64,000 bases of DNA, taken from positions 620,001 through 684,000 of the forward strand of contig NZ_JAGPXN010000001.1 in assembly GCF_018070575.1 (NCBI RefSeq), given 5' to 3'. Position 1 is the stretch's first letter. Each line of letters opens with the position of its first letter. The position numbers and the translations under genes are program-made. The DNA comes from Micromonospora sp. C31. Lineage in GTDB: Bacteria > Actinomycetota > Actinomycetes > Mycobacteriales > Micromonosporaceae. Shown here in pieces: positions 44,550 to 53,038 of the stretch. The notes under the pieces are model-generated. The model made no database searches. It saw nothing but the letters and a program-made list of their open reading frames with translations, and was not told the DNA's origin.

Positions 44550-45401
44550 ATGCGAATCACGCAGCAGACCGGCACCGCCGGAAGGGTCCGGCGGGTCGCG
44601 ACGGCAGCAGCCGCCCTGTTGGCCGCGACCTCCCTGGTGACCGGGTGCGGGAACGACGACGCCCAGGACGCCCCGGCGGCCGCCTCGCCGGTCCCGGCGG
44701 CGTCCCCGTCGGCCGACCCGAAGAGCACGCTGCTGGCCGCGGTGCCGGACGAGGAGGACCCGGCCTTCCGGTTCAGCGGCAGCGATCCGACCGGCTTCAT
44801 CACCGGCGTGGTGGACCCGGCGGGCAAGGGCATGGACCTCACCGTCACCGAGAAGGACGAGGAACTCGACTTCACGATGAAGCTGTCCTTCCGCCTGATC
44901 GAGCAGCGCTCCTGGATGAAGGTGAGCTTCGACGGCGCCGACCAGCTCAGCAGCATGCTGAAGCTGCCGAAGAAGTGGATGGAGCTCGACCACGCGAAGC
45001 TGAGCGACCCGGCCAGCGTGCCGTACTACGAGGGCGCGGACCCGGGCAACACCGGCGCGATCCTGCGGGCGGCGGAAGACACCGTGACGGACCAGGGCGG
45101 CGGGACCTACACCGGCACCGTGGACCTGACCGACGGTGAGCACGTGCGCCAGGCCATGACGGACAGCGTGGACGTCGACGCGCTCGGCGCGGCGGCGAAG
45201 GCGATCCCGTTCACGGCCGTCGTCGGGGCGGACGGGAACCTCACCTCGCTCACCCTGGAGATCCCGGCGGCCGGCAAGAACAAGGCCACGAAGTACGTCG
45301 TGAAGTACTTCGACTTCGGCAAGGCCCCGAAGGTCACCGTGCCGACGGGCAGCCAGGCGCAGAAGGCTCCGGCGTCGGCGTACGAGTTGCTGAACGGCTG
45401 A
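44550..45401 (+). CDS. LppX/LprG-like lipoprotein
   Basis: A 283-aa exported lipoprotein. The signal peptide RVRRVATAAAALLAATSLVTGC ends in a lipobox with acylated Cys33. The mature domain after an Ala/Pro/Ser linker has a LolA/LppX-like beta pattern (LDFTMKLSFRLIEQRSWMKVSFDG, WMELDHAKLSDP, GGGTYTGTVDLTDG, LTLEIPAAGKNKATKYVVKYFDFGKAPKVTVP). Relatives carry lipids or lipoglycans, but ligand binding here is inference. The ATG at 44550 is preceded by AGAGAAGAGAA. A convergent terminator follows. Confidence 0.82.
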   Translation: MRITQQTGTAGRVRRVATAAAALLAATSLVTGCGNDDAQDAPAAASPVPAASPSADPKSTLLAAVPDEEDPAFRFSGSDPTGFITGVVDPAGKGMDLTVTEKDEELDFTMKLSFRLIEQRSWMKVSFDGADQLSSMLKLPKKWMELDHAKLSDPASVPYYEGADPGNTGAILRAAEDTVTDQGGGTYTGTVDLTDGEHVRQAMTDSVDVDALGAAAKAIPFTAVVGADGNLTSLTLEIPAAGKNKATKYVVKYFDFGKAPKVTVPTGSQAQKAPASAYELLNG

Positions 45402-45422
45402 CGTACGAGGACACGGGAAGAC

Positions 45423-45455
45423 GGGGTCGCGGTCGCACGAGGGGGCCGCGACCCC
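45423..45455. terminator. Convergent terminator hairpin
   Basis: A 10-bp perfect stem, GGGGTCGCGG (45423-45432) and CCGCGACCCC (45446-45455), with a 13-nt loop. It lies between the lipoprotein gene and the convergent serine hydrolase gene. Confidence 0.75.
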
Positions 45456-45477
45456 GGTCGGGGCGAGCCGGCAGGGG

Positions 45478-46641
45478 TCAGGCCGGATCGCGGGACACCG
45501 CCGCCCGGACCGCCTCGACCAGGCTCGTCGTGCGGGGGTCCGGGCCCATCGTGACGCGGAGTCCGCTCGTCACGTAGCCGAAGGCGATGCCGCTGGCCGG
45601 GTCGGCGTAGCCGAGCGAGCCGCCGTGGCCGGGGAAGCCGAAGGCAGTGGGCGACCACCACGGCTGTTCGGGCAGCGGCAGGCCGAAGCCGAGCGCCGGC
45701 CTGGTCGGCACCAGCAGCACCCGGTCGACCCCAGCGGCCTGTTCCCGGGTGGCCGCGTCGAGGGTGGCCGCGTCGAGGATCCGGACGCCGTCGACCTCGC
45801 CGATCAGCCCCGCGTAGAGGCGGGCCAGCGACGAGGCGGTGCAGATGCCGTTGACCGCGGGGATCTCGGCCGCCCAGGCACGCGGGTCGGCGAGGTCGAG
45901 CGGCGGGTCGGTCACCATCGTCGACCGGACCACCAACGAGGTCGGATCGGTGTACGCCGCGAGCGCCTCCGGGGCCGCCCCGGCGGCGGTGTGCGGAGCG
46001 GTCGGCTGTTCGACGAGCCGGGCGACCCGGTGCGCCTCGGCGGCGGGCAGGCCGACCCAGAAGTCCAGGTCCAGCGGTGCGGCGATCTCGTCGGCGAAGT
46101 ACGTGCCGAGGCTTCGGCCGGAGACCCGGCGTACCACCTCGCCGATCAGCCAGCCGTAGGTGAGCCCGTGGTAGCCGTGTGCCGTGCCCGGCTCCCAGGC
46201 CGGCGCCTGGGCGGCCAGCGCGGCGACGACCGGCTCCCAGGTGAGTGCCTCCGCCAGTGGAACGGAACGGTCGAGCACCGGCAGCCCCGCCTGGTGGGAC
46301 AGGAGCCAGCGGACCGGGATGCCGTCCTTGCCGGCCGCCGCGAACTCCGGCCAGTACTCGGCGACGGGGGCGTCCAGGTCGAGCTGCCCGCGCTGGGCCA
46401 GCAGGTGCGCGCAGGCCGCCGGCACGCTCTTGGTGGCCGAGAAGACCACCTGGAGGGTCTCCTCCCGCCAGGCGCGGCCGGTGGCGGGATCGGCGAGCCC
46501 GCCCCACAGACGGGCCACCTCCCGGCCGTGCCGGTAGACGCTGAGGGCCGCGCCGATCTCGGACCGCGTCTCGAAGTTCGCCAGGAACGCCTCCCGGACC
46601 GGCTCGTAACCCGCCGCCACGGTGCCGCTGACCACGGACAT
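45478..46641 (-). CDS. Serine hydrolase of the beta-lactamase / EstB type
   Basis: A 387-aa hydrolase of the class C beta-lactamase / esterase fold. The nucleophile motif S-x-x-K is SATK (VVFSATKSVPAACA), followed by the second-motif Tyr in TAHGYHGLTYGWL and the third motif HGGSLGYADP (H-x-G). There is no signal peptide, so it is probably a cytoplasmic esterase or amidase rather than a resistance enzyme (inference). The ATG at 46641 has GAGGAG with 6-base spacing. It is divergent from a sigma-4-like regulator gene, with two palindromic operators between them. Confidence 0.88.
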   Translation of the reverse strand: MSVVSGTVAAGYEPVREAFLANFETRSEIGAALSVYRHGREVARLWGGLADPATGRAWREETLQVVFSATKSVPAACAHLLAQRGQLDLDAPVAEYWPEFAAAGKDGIPVRWLLSHQAGLPVLDRSVPLAEALTWEPVVAALAAQAPAWEPGTAHGYHGLTYGWLIGEVVRRVSGRSLGTYFADEIAAPLDLDFWVGLPAAEAHRVARLVEQPTAPHTAAGAAPEALAAYTDPTSLVVRSTMVTDPPLDLADPRAWAAEIPAVNGICTASSLARLYAGLIGEVDGVRILDAATLDAATREQAAGVDRVLLVPTRPALGFGLPLPEQPWWSPTAFGFPGHGGSLGYADPASGIAFGYVTSGLRVTMGPDPRTTSLVEAVRAAVSRDPA

Positions 46642-46696
46642 GCGCTTCTCCTCTCGGAGTGTCGGGCCTGGACGACGATCAGCCTCAGGCAGTCGC

Positions 46697-46735
46697 GTCA
46701 GGATAACCTGACGCAATCAGTCAGGACACCCTGAC
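46697..46735. promoter_or_regulatory. Pair of 16-bp palindromic operators
   Basis: Two copies of GTCAGG-N4-CCTGAC: GTCAGGATAACCTGAC (46697-46712) and GTCAGGACACCCTGAC (46720-46735). Their centres are 23 bp apart, just over two helical turns, so both dimers would sit on one DNA face. They lie in the divergent space between the serine hydrolase and the regulator gene at 46753. The regulator that binds is not proven; the adjacent regulator is the first candidate. Confidence 0.75.
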
Positions 46736-46748
46736 AAGCATATGCTTG
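46735..46748. promoter_or_regulatory. 14-bp palindrome and probable -10 at the regulator start
   Basis: CAAGCATATGCTTG is a perfect palindrome ending 4 bases before the ATG at 46753. Inside it TATGCT (46741-46746) could be the -10 box of a leaderless transcript beginning at or near the ATG. The second GTCAGG-N4-CCTGAC operator would then cover the -35 to -10 spacer. Confidence 0.55.
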
Positions 46749-46752
46749 CGGG

Positions 46753-47229
46753 ATGGCGGAGGCGGAGGTGCCGGGACACGCGAACCTCATCGGGTTCCGA
46801 CTGCCGGACGGGACGCTGAGTACCGACGCCGCAGCACCCGCGACGGCCGTCGGCTACCGGGCCCGGTGCAGTTGCGGCTGGGTCGGCGCCAGCGACTACC
46901 CGGCCGCCGAGGAGGGCCGGTGGATGGCCACCTCCGAGTGGGGCGGACACATCAGGCCGGTCCTGGCCGCCACACCGCCCGGTTGGCTGCTGGGCCGTTC
47001 CGACACCCTCCGCGACAACGTCGCCGAGCTGGCCACCACCTGGCCGTTGCAGGCGCTCGGCATCCTCGCCGAGGTGGAACGCTGGCAACGGCCGCTGATC
47101 GAGCGTGCCGTCGTGGCGGCGCGGGAGGCCGGGCTCTCCTGGGCCGAGATCGGCAACGCGCTCGGCATCAGCCGACAGTCGGCGCACGAGCGGTTCCGCA
47201 ACCTCACACCGCCGAAACCCTCCGCCTGA
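46753..47229 (+). CDS. Small regulator with sigma-70 region-4-like HTH
   Basis: A 158-aa cytoplasmic protein. The N-terminal half holds a short Cys motif and Trp-rich stretch (ARCSCGWVGASDYPAAEEGRW). The C-terminus has a helix-turn-helix of the sigma region-4 / GerE-like kind (VVAAREAGLSWAEIGNALGISRQSAHERFRN). It is not a complete sigma factor because region 2 is absent. The ATG at 46753 follows a palindromic promoter with almost no leader. It is the best candidate to bind the double operator and control the divergent hydrolase and itself (inference). Confidence 0.72.
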   Translation: MAEAEVPGHANLIGFRLPDGTLSTDAAAPATAVGYRARCSCGWVGASDYPAAEEGRWMATSEWGGHIRPVLAATPPGWLLGRSDTLRDNVAELATTWPLQALGILAEVERWQRPLIERAVVAAREAGLSWAEIGNALGISRQSAHERFRNLTPPKPSA

Positions 47230-47413
47230 TCGGATCCGCAGGCACGACCCGCTCACGGCGCACAGCGGGCGCGCGCCGCACAGGATCGACGATCCCCTCG
47301 ACAGCCCACCGCGTTGCGAGCCGTCGATCCCCGTCCACCCGGAAGCCCCGCCGATGACGGGCTGTCGCCAGGCGGCGGCAACGTCGTCGTCGGCGGGGCG
47401 GGGCCCGCGACCG

Positions 47414-48541
47414 TCAGGGGCGGCGGGACGGGATGCGCAGCGAGTGCCGCAGCAGGGCCAGTCGCGGGGCGAGGCTGGCCAGGCCGCCGGGGAAGAAGTA
47501 GACGGCCAGGATGAAGACCGTGCCGAGCACGAAGAGCGGCTGCGACAGCGGGTTGCTCAGGAACGCCGGCAGGGCCTCCACCGCGTCGGACGTGCCGAAC
47601 GCGACCAGCCGGTGGTCCAGGTACATGTAGAGGATCCCGCCGATCACCGGGCCCCACCGGGTGCCCGGCCCGCCGAGCACCACCATGACCAGCAGGGCCA
47701 GGGTCCACTCGGAGGAGGTGATGTGCGGCGAGGCGCCGCCCACGATGAGGACGTAGACCACGCCGCCGGCCGCCGCGAGCCCACCCGCCAGGGTGAACGC
47801 CACCAGCTTGAACCGGTACGGGTCGAGCCCGAGCACCCCGATCCGCCGCTCGTCGTCGCGCAGGCCGGCGAGCACCCGGCCGGTCGGCGAGCCGGAGACC
47901 CGGTGCACCACGAAGACCACCACGACCAGGTACGCCAGCGCCAGCCAGTAGAGGTTGACGGTGTTGGTGACCCCGACCAGCCCCTGCGGCAGCCCGGAGA
48001 CGTCCAGCGGCAGCCCCTCCTCGCCGCCGGTGAGCCCGCCGAAGTCGCGGGCCACCAGGATCGCCCCGACCTGGGCGAAGGCGAGCGTCACCATGGCGAA
48101 CGCGATGCCGACGGTACGCAGCGCCACCGCGCCGAGCAGCGCGGCGAGGATCGTGCCGCCGGTGACGGCGAGCAGCCCGGCCTGCCACAGCGGCAGTCCC
48201 GCCTTGGTGACGAGGATGTCGGTGCCGTACACGCCGGCGGCGAAGTAGAGGGCGTGCCCGAAGGAGAGCATCCCGGTGCGCCCGAAGAGCAGGTCGTACC
48301 CGGCGGCCAGGCCCCCGAAGACCAGGCAGACGGCGAGCAGTTGCAGGGTGCCCGGGGAGTTCAGCGCCCCCTCGAAGACGCCCGGCAGGTGCAGCGTGGA
48401 GTACGGCAGGACCAGCGCCACGACCAGCGCGACCAGCGGCAGGTACGGGCGCAGCCCGTGCCACCGCCCGCGCCCCGGCGTCAGCTCGTCGGGCACCGCC
48501 GCGGGCGGCGCCGGAGCCTCGGGGCTCTTGACCTCGGTCAT
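47414..48541 (-). CDS. livM: Branched-chain amino acid ABC permease LivM
   Basis: A 375-aa inner-membrane permease of the LivM type, with about 9-10 helices. The family core GYDLLFGRTGMLSFGHALYFAAGVYGTDIL and the coupling loop GRVLAGLRDDERRIGVLGLDPYRFKLVAFTLAGGLAA, which meets the ATPases, are clear. A cytoplasmic N-terminal extension of about 30 residues is rich in Pro. The ATG at 48541 overlaps the livH stop by 4 bases (ATGA). It is the last gene of the leftward livKGFHM operon. Confidence 0.95.
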   Translation of the reverse strand: MTEVKSPEAPAPPAAVPDELTPGRGRWHGLRPYLPLVALVVALVLPYSTLHLPGVFEGALNSPGTLQLLAVCLVFGGLAAGYDLLFGRTGMLSFGHALYFAAGVYGTDILVTKAGLPLWQAGLLAVTGGTILAALLGAVALRTVGIAFAMVTLAFAQVGAILVARDFGGLTGGEEGLPLDVSGLPQGLVGVTNTVNLYWLALAYLVVVVFVVHRVSGSPTGRVLAGLRDDERRIGVLGLDPYRFKLVAFTLAGGLAAAGGVVYVLIVGGASPHITSSEWTLALLVMVVLGGPGTRWGPVIGGILYMYLDHRLVAFGTSDAVEALPAFLSNPLSQPLFVLGTVFILAVYFFPGGLASLAPRLALLRHSLRIPSRRP

Positions 48542-49428
48542 GCCGTTGCCACCTTTCCGGCGATGCCCTGCGGGCGCAGCAGCAGCACCACGGCCAGCAG
48601 CGCGACCACGCAGATGTCGCCCAGCCCGGAGGTGCCGTAGTAGTTGACGAACTGTTGGGTCAGGCCGACGGCGACCGCCGCGTACGCGGACCCGATGACC
48701 GAGCCCATCCCGCCGATGACCACCACGATGAACGCGAAGATCAGCAGTGAGCCGCCCTGGCCGGGCGAGACGGTGCCGAAGTAGACGCCGCCGAGCGCGC
48801 CGGCCAGCGCCGCCGCCGCCCCGCCGATCGCGAACACGAGGGTGAACGCCTTGCGCACGTCGATGCCGAGCGCGGTGACCATCTCCCGGTTCTCCACGCC
48901 GGCCCGGATGATCAGGCCGTAGCGGGTCCAGCGGAGGAAGGCCAGGATCGCGCCGAGCACCAGCACCGCGGCGATGATCAGTAGCAGGCCGCCGTTGGGC
49001 ACGTTGGCGCCGAGGATCCCGGTGACCTGCCGGGTCCACTCGGGGCGCGGGAACGGCCGGGCGTCCGCACCCCAGGTGGCCTGGAGCAGCGCCACGCCGG
49101 CCAGCGAGAGGCCGACGGTGACCAGCACCTGCTCGATGGTGCGCGAGTAGAGCGGCCGGATCAGCACCAGCTCGACGAGCACCGCGACCAGCGTGCCGGC
49201 GGCCACCCCGAAGACGACCGCGAGCACGAAGCCGAAGCCGTCCGACCCGGCGCCGGGCAGGTTGTGCGCCGCCCACCAGGTCCCGTACGCGCCGACGCCG
49301 AGGAAGACGCCGTGCGCGAAGTTGAGCACGTCGGCCAGGCCGAAGACCAGCGAGAGCCCGCTGGCGACCAGGAAGTAGAGCGCCGCCAGGCCGAGCCCGG
49401 TGAGCGTCAACAGGATGACGGTGTCCAT
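48538..49428 (-). CDS. livH: Branched-chain amino acid ABC permease LivH
   Basis: A 296-aa inner-membrane permease of the LivH type. Visible are LVFGLADVLNFAHGVFLGVGAYG, GLIIRAGVENREMVTALGIDVRKAFTLVFAIGGAAAALAGAL (coupling helix) and GGMGSVIGSAYAAVAVGL. It pairs with LivM to form the translocation channel. The ATG at 49428 overlaps the livF stop, and its own stop overlaps the start of livM, so all three are tightly coupled. Confidence 0.95.
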   Translation of the reverse strand: MDTVILLTLTGLGLAALYFLVASGLSLVFGLADVLNFAHGVFLGVGAYGTWWAAHNLPGAGSDGFGFVLAVVFGVAAGTLVAVLVELVLIRPLYSRTIEQVLVTVGLSLAGVALLQATWGADARPFPRPEWTRQVTGILGANVPNGGLLLIIAAVLVLGAILAFLRWTRYGLIIRAGVENREMVTALGIDVRKAFTLVFAIGGAAAALAGALGGVYFGTVSPGQGGSLLIFAFIVVVIGGMGSVIGSAYAAVAVGLTQQFVNYYGTSGLGDICVVALLAVVLLLRPQGIAGKVATA

Positions 49429-50192
49429 CAGTGCTGGTCCTTCCGCGCGCCGGCCGGCGTACCGGCGGGGTGGTGTCCCTCCGCCGACCCGACGCCCAGC
49501 AGCGACTTCGTCAGGGCGGTCTCCAGCAGCAACTCCTGCGCGTCGCCGGTCCAGGCGACCCGGCCGGCGGCCAGCACGACCGCGTCGCGGGCGAGCCGCC
49601 GCACCACGGCGAGGTTCTGCTCGACCAGCAGCACCGGCACGGACTCGGCGACCCGTTCCAGCACCTCGGCCACCTCGGTCACCACCTTCGGCGCGAGCCC
49701 CTTGGTCGGCTCGTCGACCAGCAGCAGCCGGTTGTCGTTGAGCAGCACCCGGCCGATCGCGAGCATCTGCTGCTGCCCGCCGGAGAGGGAGCCGGCCCGT
49801 TGCCGTCCGCGCCGGTCCAGCTCCGGGAAGAGCGCGAAGACCTTGTCGTACGCCGGGGTGCTGCCCCGCCGTTCGGCGAGCCGGAGGTTCTCCGCGACGG
49901 TGAGGCCGGCGAAGACGCACCGGTCCTCCGGCACGTAGCCCAGCCCGCCGCGGACCAGCCGGTGGGTGGGGCGGGCCAGCAGGCTCTGGGCGCCCATCCG
50001 CACGGTGCCGCGCACCTCGCCGGCGGGCGGGGTGAGGCCGACGATCGCGCGCAGGGTGGTCGTCTTGCCGACGCCGTTGCGCCCGAGCAGGACGGTGACG
50101 CCGGTCGGGGCGACCGTGAAGGACACCCCTTGGAGGATGTGCAGCCCGGCGATGCGGACCGACAGGTTCTCCACGCTGAGAATGGGTTCCAC
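49428..50192 (-). CDS. livF: Branched-chain amino acid ABC ATPase LivF
   Basis: A 254-aa ATPase. Walker A is GRNGVGKTTTLRAI, the Q-loop region is GLGYVPEDRCVFAGLTV, the signature is AGSLSGGQQQMLAIGRVL, and Walker B is NRLLLVDEPTKGLAP. The His switch follows in LLVEQNLAVVRRLA, where Asn replaces His after Gln as in other LivF proteins. About 20 extra C-terminal residues are Gly/His/Pro-rich. The GTG at 50192 overlaps the last base of the livG stop. Confidence 0.95.
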   Translation of the reverse strand: MEPILSVENLSVRIAGLHILQGVSFTVAPTGVTVLLGRNGVGKTTTLRAIVGLTPPAGEVRGTVRMGAQSLLARPTHRLVRGGLGYVPEDRCVFAGLTVAENLRLAERRGSTPAYDKVFALFPELDRRGRQRAGSLSGGQQQMLAIGRVLLNDNRLLLVDEPTKGLAPKVVTEVAEVLERVAESVPVLLVEQNLAVVRRLARDAVVLAAGRVAWTGDAQELLLETALTKSLLGVGSAEGHHPAGTPAGARKDQH

Positions 50193-50935
50193 TAGAGCGC
50201 CTCCCCCAGGTATGCCTCTTGCACGGTGGGGTTGGCCATCACCGTCTCCGGGGTGTCGCAGGCCAGCAGCGCGCCGTGGTGCATCACGGCGATCCGGTCG
50301 GCCAGCTCCAGGATGACGTCCATGTGGTGCTCGACCATCAGCACCGACCGGCCGCTGTCGCCGGTGAGCGAGCGGATCACCGAGACCAGCTCGGGCACGT
50401 CCTCGGCGCTGACCCCGGCCATCGGCTCGTCGAGCAGCATGACCCGGGGCTCCCCGGCGAGCAGCAGGGCGATCTCCAGCTTCCGCTTCTCGCCGTGGGC
50501 GAGGGTGCCGGCCAGCGCCGTACCCCGGTGGGCGAGGCCGACCCGGTCGAGCGCCGCGTCGGCGGCGACGGCGACCTCCCGGTCGGCCGCCGCCCGCCGC
50601 CACAGCTTCATCGAGCCCCCGCGGTGCGCCTGCACGGCGAGCCGGACGTTCTCCCGCACGCTGAGCGAGGAGAAGACCGAGGAGGCCTGGAAGGTACGGC
50701 CGAGGCCGAGACGGGCCCGCTTGTGCGGCGGCAGGGAGCCGATGTCCTGCCCGTCGAGGCTGATCCGACCTTCCGTGGCCCGGCGTACGCCGGTGATCAG
50801 GTTGAACAGTGAGGTCTTGCCGGCGCCGTTGGGCCCGATGACGCCGAGGAACTCCCCGGGCGCCAGGTCGAGGTAGACGCCGTCGACGATGGCGACCTCA
50901 CCGATCCGCCAGGTCAGACCGCGGGTGGCGAGCAT
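50192..50935 (-). CDS. livG: Branched-chain amino acid ABC ATPase LivG
   Basis: A 247-aa ATPase. Walker A is GPNGAGKTSLFNLI, and LGRTFQASSVFSSLSVRENV forms the Q-loop. The signature is the LivG variant LAHGEKRKLEIALLLA rather than LSGGQ. Walker B is RVMLLDEPMAGVS, and the His switch is VEHHMDVILELADRI. It forms a heterodimer with LivF. The ATG at 50935 lies 6 bp after the livK stop. Confidence 0.95.
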   Translation of the reverse strand: MLATRGLTWRIGEVAIVDGVYLDLAPGEFLGVIGPNGAGKTSLFNLITGVRRATEGRISLDGQDIGSLPPHKRARLGLGRTFQASSVFSSLSVRENVRLAVQAHRGGSMKLWRRAAADREVAVAADAALDRVGLAHRGTALAGTLAHGEKRKLEIALLLAGEPRVMLLDEPMAGVSAEDVPELVSVIRSLTGDSGRSVLMVEHHMDVILELADRIAVMHHGALLACDTPETVMANPTVQEAYLGEAL

Positions 50936-50941
50936 CTGTTG

Positions 50942-52141
50942 TCAGCCCTTCATCGCCACGGTCGGCGGCGCGGACTCGTCCCCGGTCAGCGCCTTCTGGG
51001 CGGTGGCCGTGTACGCGGTGCCGCTGCCGGTCAGCTTGGCCTGGAACATCGGCTGGAGCAGGGCGTGGTCCTCGGCGCGGATGGTCATCTTGCCCTTGAC
51101 CCCGTCGAAGCTCCACCCCTCCAGCGCCTTGATCATCTTCTCGACGTCGTCGCCACCCTCTTCGATGGCGCGGACGACCATCTGCGCGGCGGCGAAGCCG
51201 TCCGGGTGGAACAGGTCGACGGTGCCGACCTTGGCCTTCAGCGCCTGCACGGCCTCGTTGTCGGAGGCCCCGTCGAAGTAGTGCGACAGGAAGGAGATCT
51301 TGGCGCCGGCGGCGCCGAACGTCGGCCACGAGGCCCGGATGTCCAGGCCGGTGACGACCGTGGTGGAGGAGAGCACGCCCTGCTGGTCGAGCGTCTGCCA
51401 CATCGCGGGGGCGGTGGTGCCGGCCCAGGCGACGAAGAGCAGGTCCGGCTTGGCGGACTTGATCTGGCTGGCGAACGGGGTGAACTCGGTGGCGCTGGCC
51501 GGCGCCCGGACGCTGCTGACGGCCGCGCCCGCACCGCCGATGACGGCCTTCACGGCCGCCTCGTTGGCGTCGCCGAAGGCGCCGTCCTGGGCGAAGACCA
51601 CGACCTTCTTGCCGGCGGGGTCGCCGATGAACGACTTGGCGGTGACCACGTCCTGGTACGACTGCCGCCCGGAGCGGAACGTGTACTTGTTGGCGCCCGT
51701 CACCGCGTCGGTGGCGGCGGGCCCGGAGATGAAGAGGACCTTGTTCTGCGCGGCGATCGGGGCGACCTGGAGGGCAACGCCGGAGGCCGTCGAGCCTGCG
51801 ATGATCTTGTTGCCCTTGCCGATCAGGTCCTTGGCCGCGGAGACCGCCTTCGCCGGGTCACCGGCGTCGTCGACCTCGGTGACCTCGACGGCCCGGTCGC
51901 CCACCTTGTTGGTGCCCTTGGTGGCGAAGTCGAGACCGGCCCTGAATCCCTCGATGTACTGCTTGCCGTAGCTGGCGAGGGCTCCCGACTGGGAGTAGAC
52001 CAGGCCAACCTTCACCGGGGCAGCGGCGTCACCGCCGCCGGAGGCGGTGTCCTGCGGGCTGCCACAGGCCGTGGCGGCGAGCGCCGCGGCCATCATCGTG
52101 GCGGCGGAGAGGAACACCCGCCGCGTCGTCCGGACCGTCAT
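50942..52141 (-). CDS. livK: Branched-chain amino acid ABC substrate-binding lipoprotein LivK
   Basis: A 399-aa extracytoplasmic binding protein of the periplasmic-binding fold I (Leu/Ile/Val type). The signal carries a twin-Arg start (TTRRVFLSA) and a lipobox LAATAC, placing the acylated Cys at residue 26, so export may be through Tat (inference). The mature protein opens VKVGLVYSQSGALASYGKQYIEGFRAGLDFA, with the Ser/Gly ligand loop, then IIAGSTASGVALQVAPIAAQNKVLFISGPAATDAV. The true substrate could be an amino acid, amide or urea. The ATG at 52141 has GGAG 5 bases upstream. It is the first gene of the operon. Confidence 0.94.
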   Translation of the reverse strand: MTVRTTRRVFLSAATMMAAALAATACGSPQDTASGGGDAAAPVKVGLVYSQSGALASYGKQYIEGFRAGLDFATKGTNKVGDRAVEVTEVDDAGDPAKAVSAAKDLIGKGNKIIAGSTASGVALQVAPIAAQNKVLFISGPAATDAVTGANKYTFRSGRQSYQDVVTAKSFIGDPAGKKVVVFAQDGAFGDANEAAVKAVIGGAGAAVSSVRAPASATEFTPFASQIKSAKPDLLFVAWAGTTAPAMWQTLDQQGVLSSTTVVTGLDIRASWPTFGAAGAKISFLSHYFDGASDNEAVQALKAKVGTVDLFHPDGFAAAQMVVRAIEEGGDDVEKMIKALEGWSFDGVKGKMTIRAEDHALLQPMFQAKLTGSGTAYTATAQKALTGDESAPPTVAMKG

Positions 52142-52567
52142 TGCGACTCCACGTGAGGACTCGGAGGTAGGGAACTCATATGACGGCTCACGCTAGAAGT
52201 GACGTCACCCACGGGCTATGTGGCCGAAACACACAAGTAGCCAGGATGGGGTGGCCGGAGGTTACAAGGATCACGACGTGGCGGTGACCTCGCGCATCCA
52301 CCATGGGCGCCCCGGCCATCGACGGAAGTAGTGCTGTGTCGTTCTGCGCCACCGATAACCGCCGAATGCCGTATTCCTCCCGTCGTCCCACCGGCCCCGG
52401 GCTGCCCGTCCGGCCGCCGCCCGCACGCCGACCGGCCAACCCCGCCGCGACTCCTTCCGACACCGCCCGTCACGGCCGCTCCAGCGGGACGCAGGGGCCG
52501 TCGTGGTCGGCCGGCCGCCCACAGCGACGGCCGTTGTCGAGCAGGCTGTCGCAGAAGACCCGAAGGC
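52142..52567. other. Promoter region of the liv operon and gene-free DNA
   Basis: About 425 bp without a supported gene. Near 52175-52185, on the minus strand, TATGAG could be the livK -10. TGACGTCA (52200-52207) is an 8-bp palindrome. From about 52570 to 52470 a third frame after the DivIVA gene reads RVFCDSLLDNGRRCGRPADH, ending in a Cys/His pattern, but it has no start codon of its own. Confidence 0.4.
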
Positions 52568-52855
52568 TTACGCCCGGGACTGCCAGCTGCGCAGCACCCG
52601 CTTGATCCGCGCGTTCTCCTCGGCGACGAGGACGACGTCCCGGCGGGTGGCGGCCAGTTCGGCGGCGACGCGGTGCAGGAACGCGTACACCTCGACCGGG
52701 TCGAGCCCTCGTCGCACCGATCGGAACCGGCGGTCGCGAATCTGTGCGGCGGTGAGCGGGCGACCGAAGTCCGACCGGTACCACCCTCCGTTCGGCGGCC
52801 GGCTCGGACTCCTCCGCCGGTCCACCCGCCGGAACAAGTCCAGCACGTTACGCAC
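52568..52855 (-). CDS. Small DivIVA-domain protein
   Basis: A 95-aa protein. After a basic N-terminus, residues about 30-75 match the DivIVA N-terminal pattern (PLTAAQIRDRRFRSVRRGLDPVEVYAFLHRVAAELAATRRD), with the G-x-D-P-x-E-V turn. A short coiled coil (VLVAEENARIKRVLRSW) follows. Full-length DivIVA/Wag31 proteins are far longer, so this is a mini-DivIVA and may bind a partner or the cell pole. The GTG at 52855 has GGGGGAGG 5 bases upstream. It is divergent from a GntR gene. Confidence 0.75.
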   Translation of the reverse strand: MRNVLDLFRRVDRRRSPSRPPNGGWYRSDFGRPLTAAQIRDRRFRSVRRGLDPVEVYAFLHRVAAELAATRRDVVLVAEENARIKRVLRSWQSRA

Positions 52856-52909
52856 GGGCGCCTCCCCCTCGTTGCTCTGCGCGCACGGCTCGCGCGGCCT
52901 GGAAGGCGA

Positions 52910-52940
52910 CCCGGTCCGCAGGTAGGGGATGCGGACCGGG
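52910..52940. promoter_or_regulatory. Perfect hairpin in the DivIVA-GntR divergent region
   Basis: CCCGGTCCGCA (52910-52920) and TGCGGACCGGG (52930-52940) form an 11-bp inverted repeat with a 9-nt spacer. On the minus strand it would lie in the leader of the DivIVA gene. It could be an operator or an RNA hairpin. Confidence 0.45.
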
Positions 52941-53038
52941 CCGCCGGCCCCACGACCGCAGCCCACATCGGCGGTACGACCCCGGAGCCCTCTTGAGGTC
53001 CGAACCCGGAGGCTTGCCGAACCAACCGGAGTTCTCCC

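Noticed and set aside
42260..45139. A 959-codon plus-strand frame over the RecQ gene and the lipoprotein start
   Set aside because: Antisense shadow of RecQ. The real lipoprotein gene is in another frame with a proper signal peptide and lipobox.
45478..46641. Beta-lactam resistance gene
   Set aside because: It has the S-x-x-K fold but no signal peptide and a Y-H-G second motif. Esterase-type hydrolases of this kind are common and the sequence gives no reason to infer resistance.
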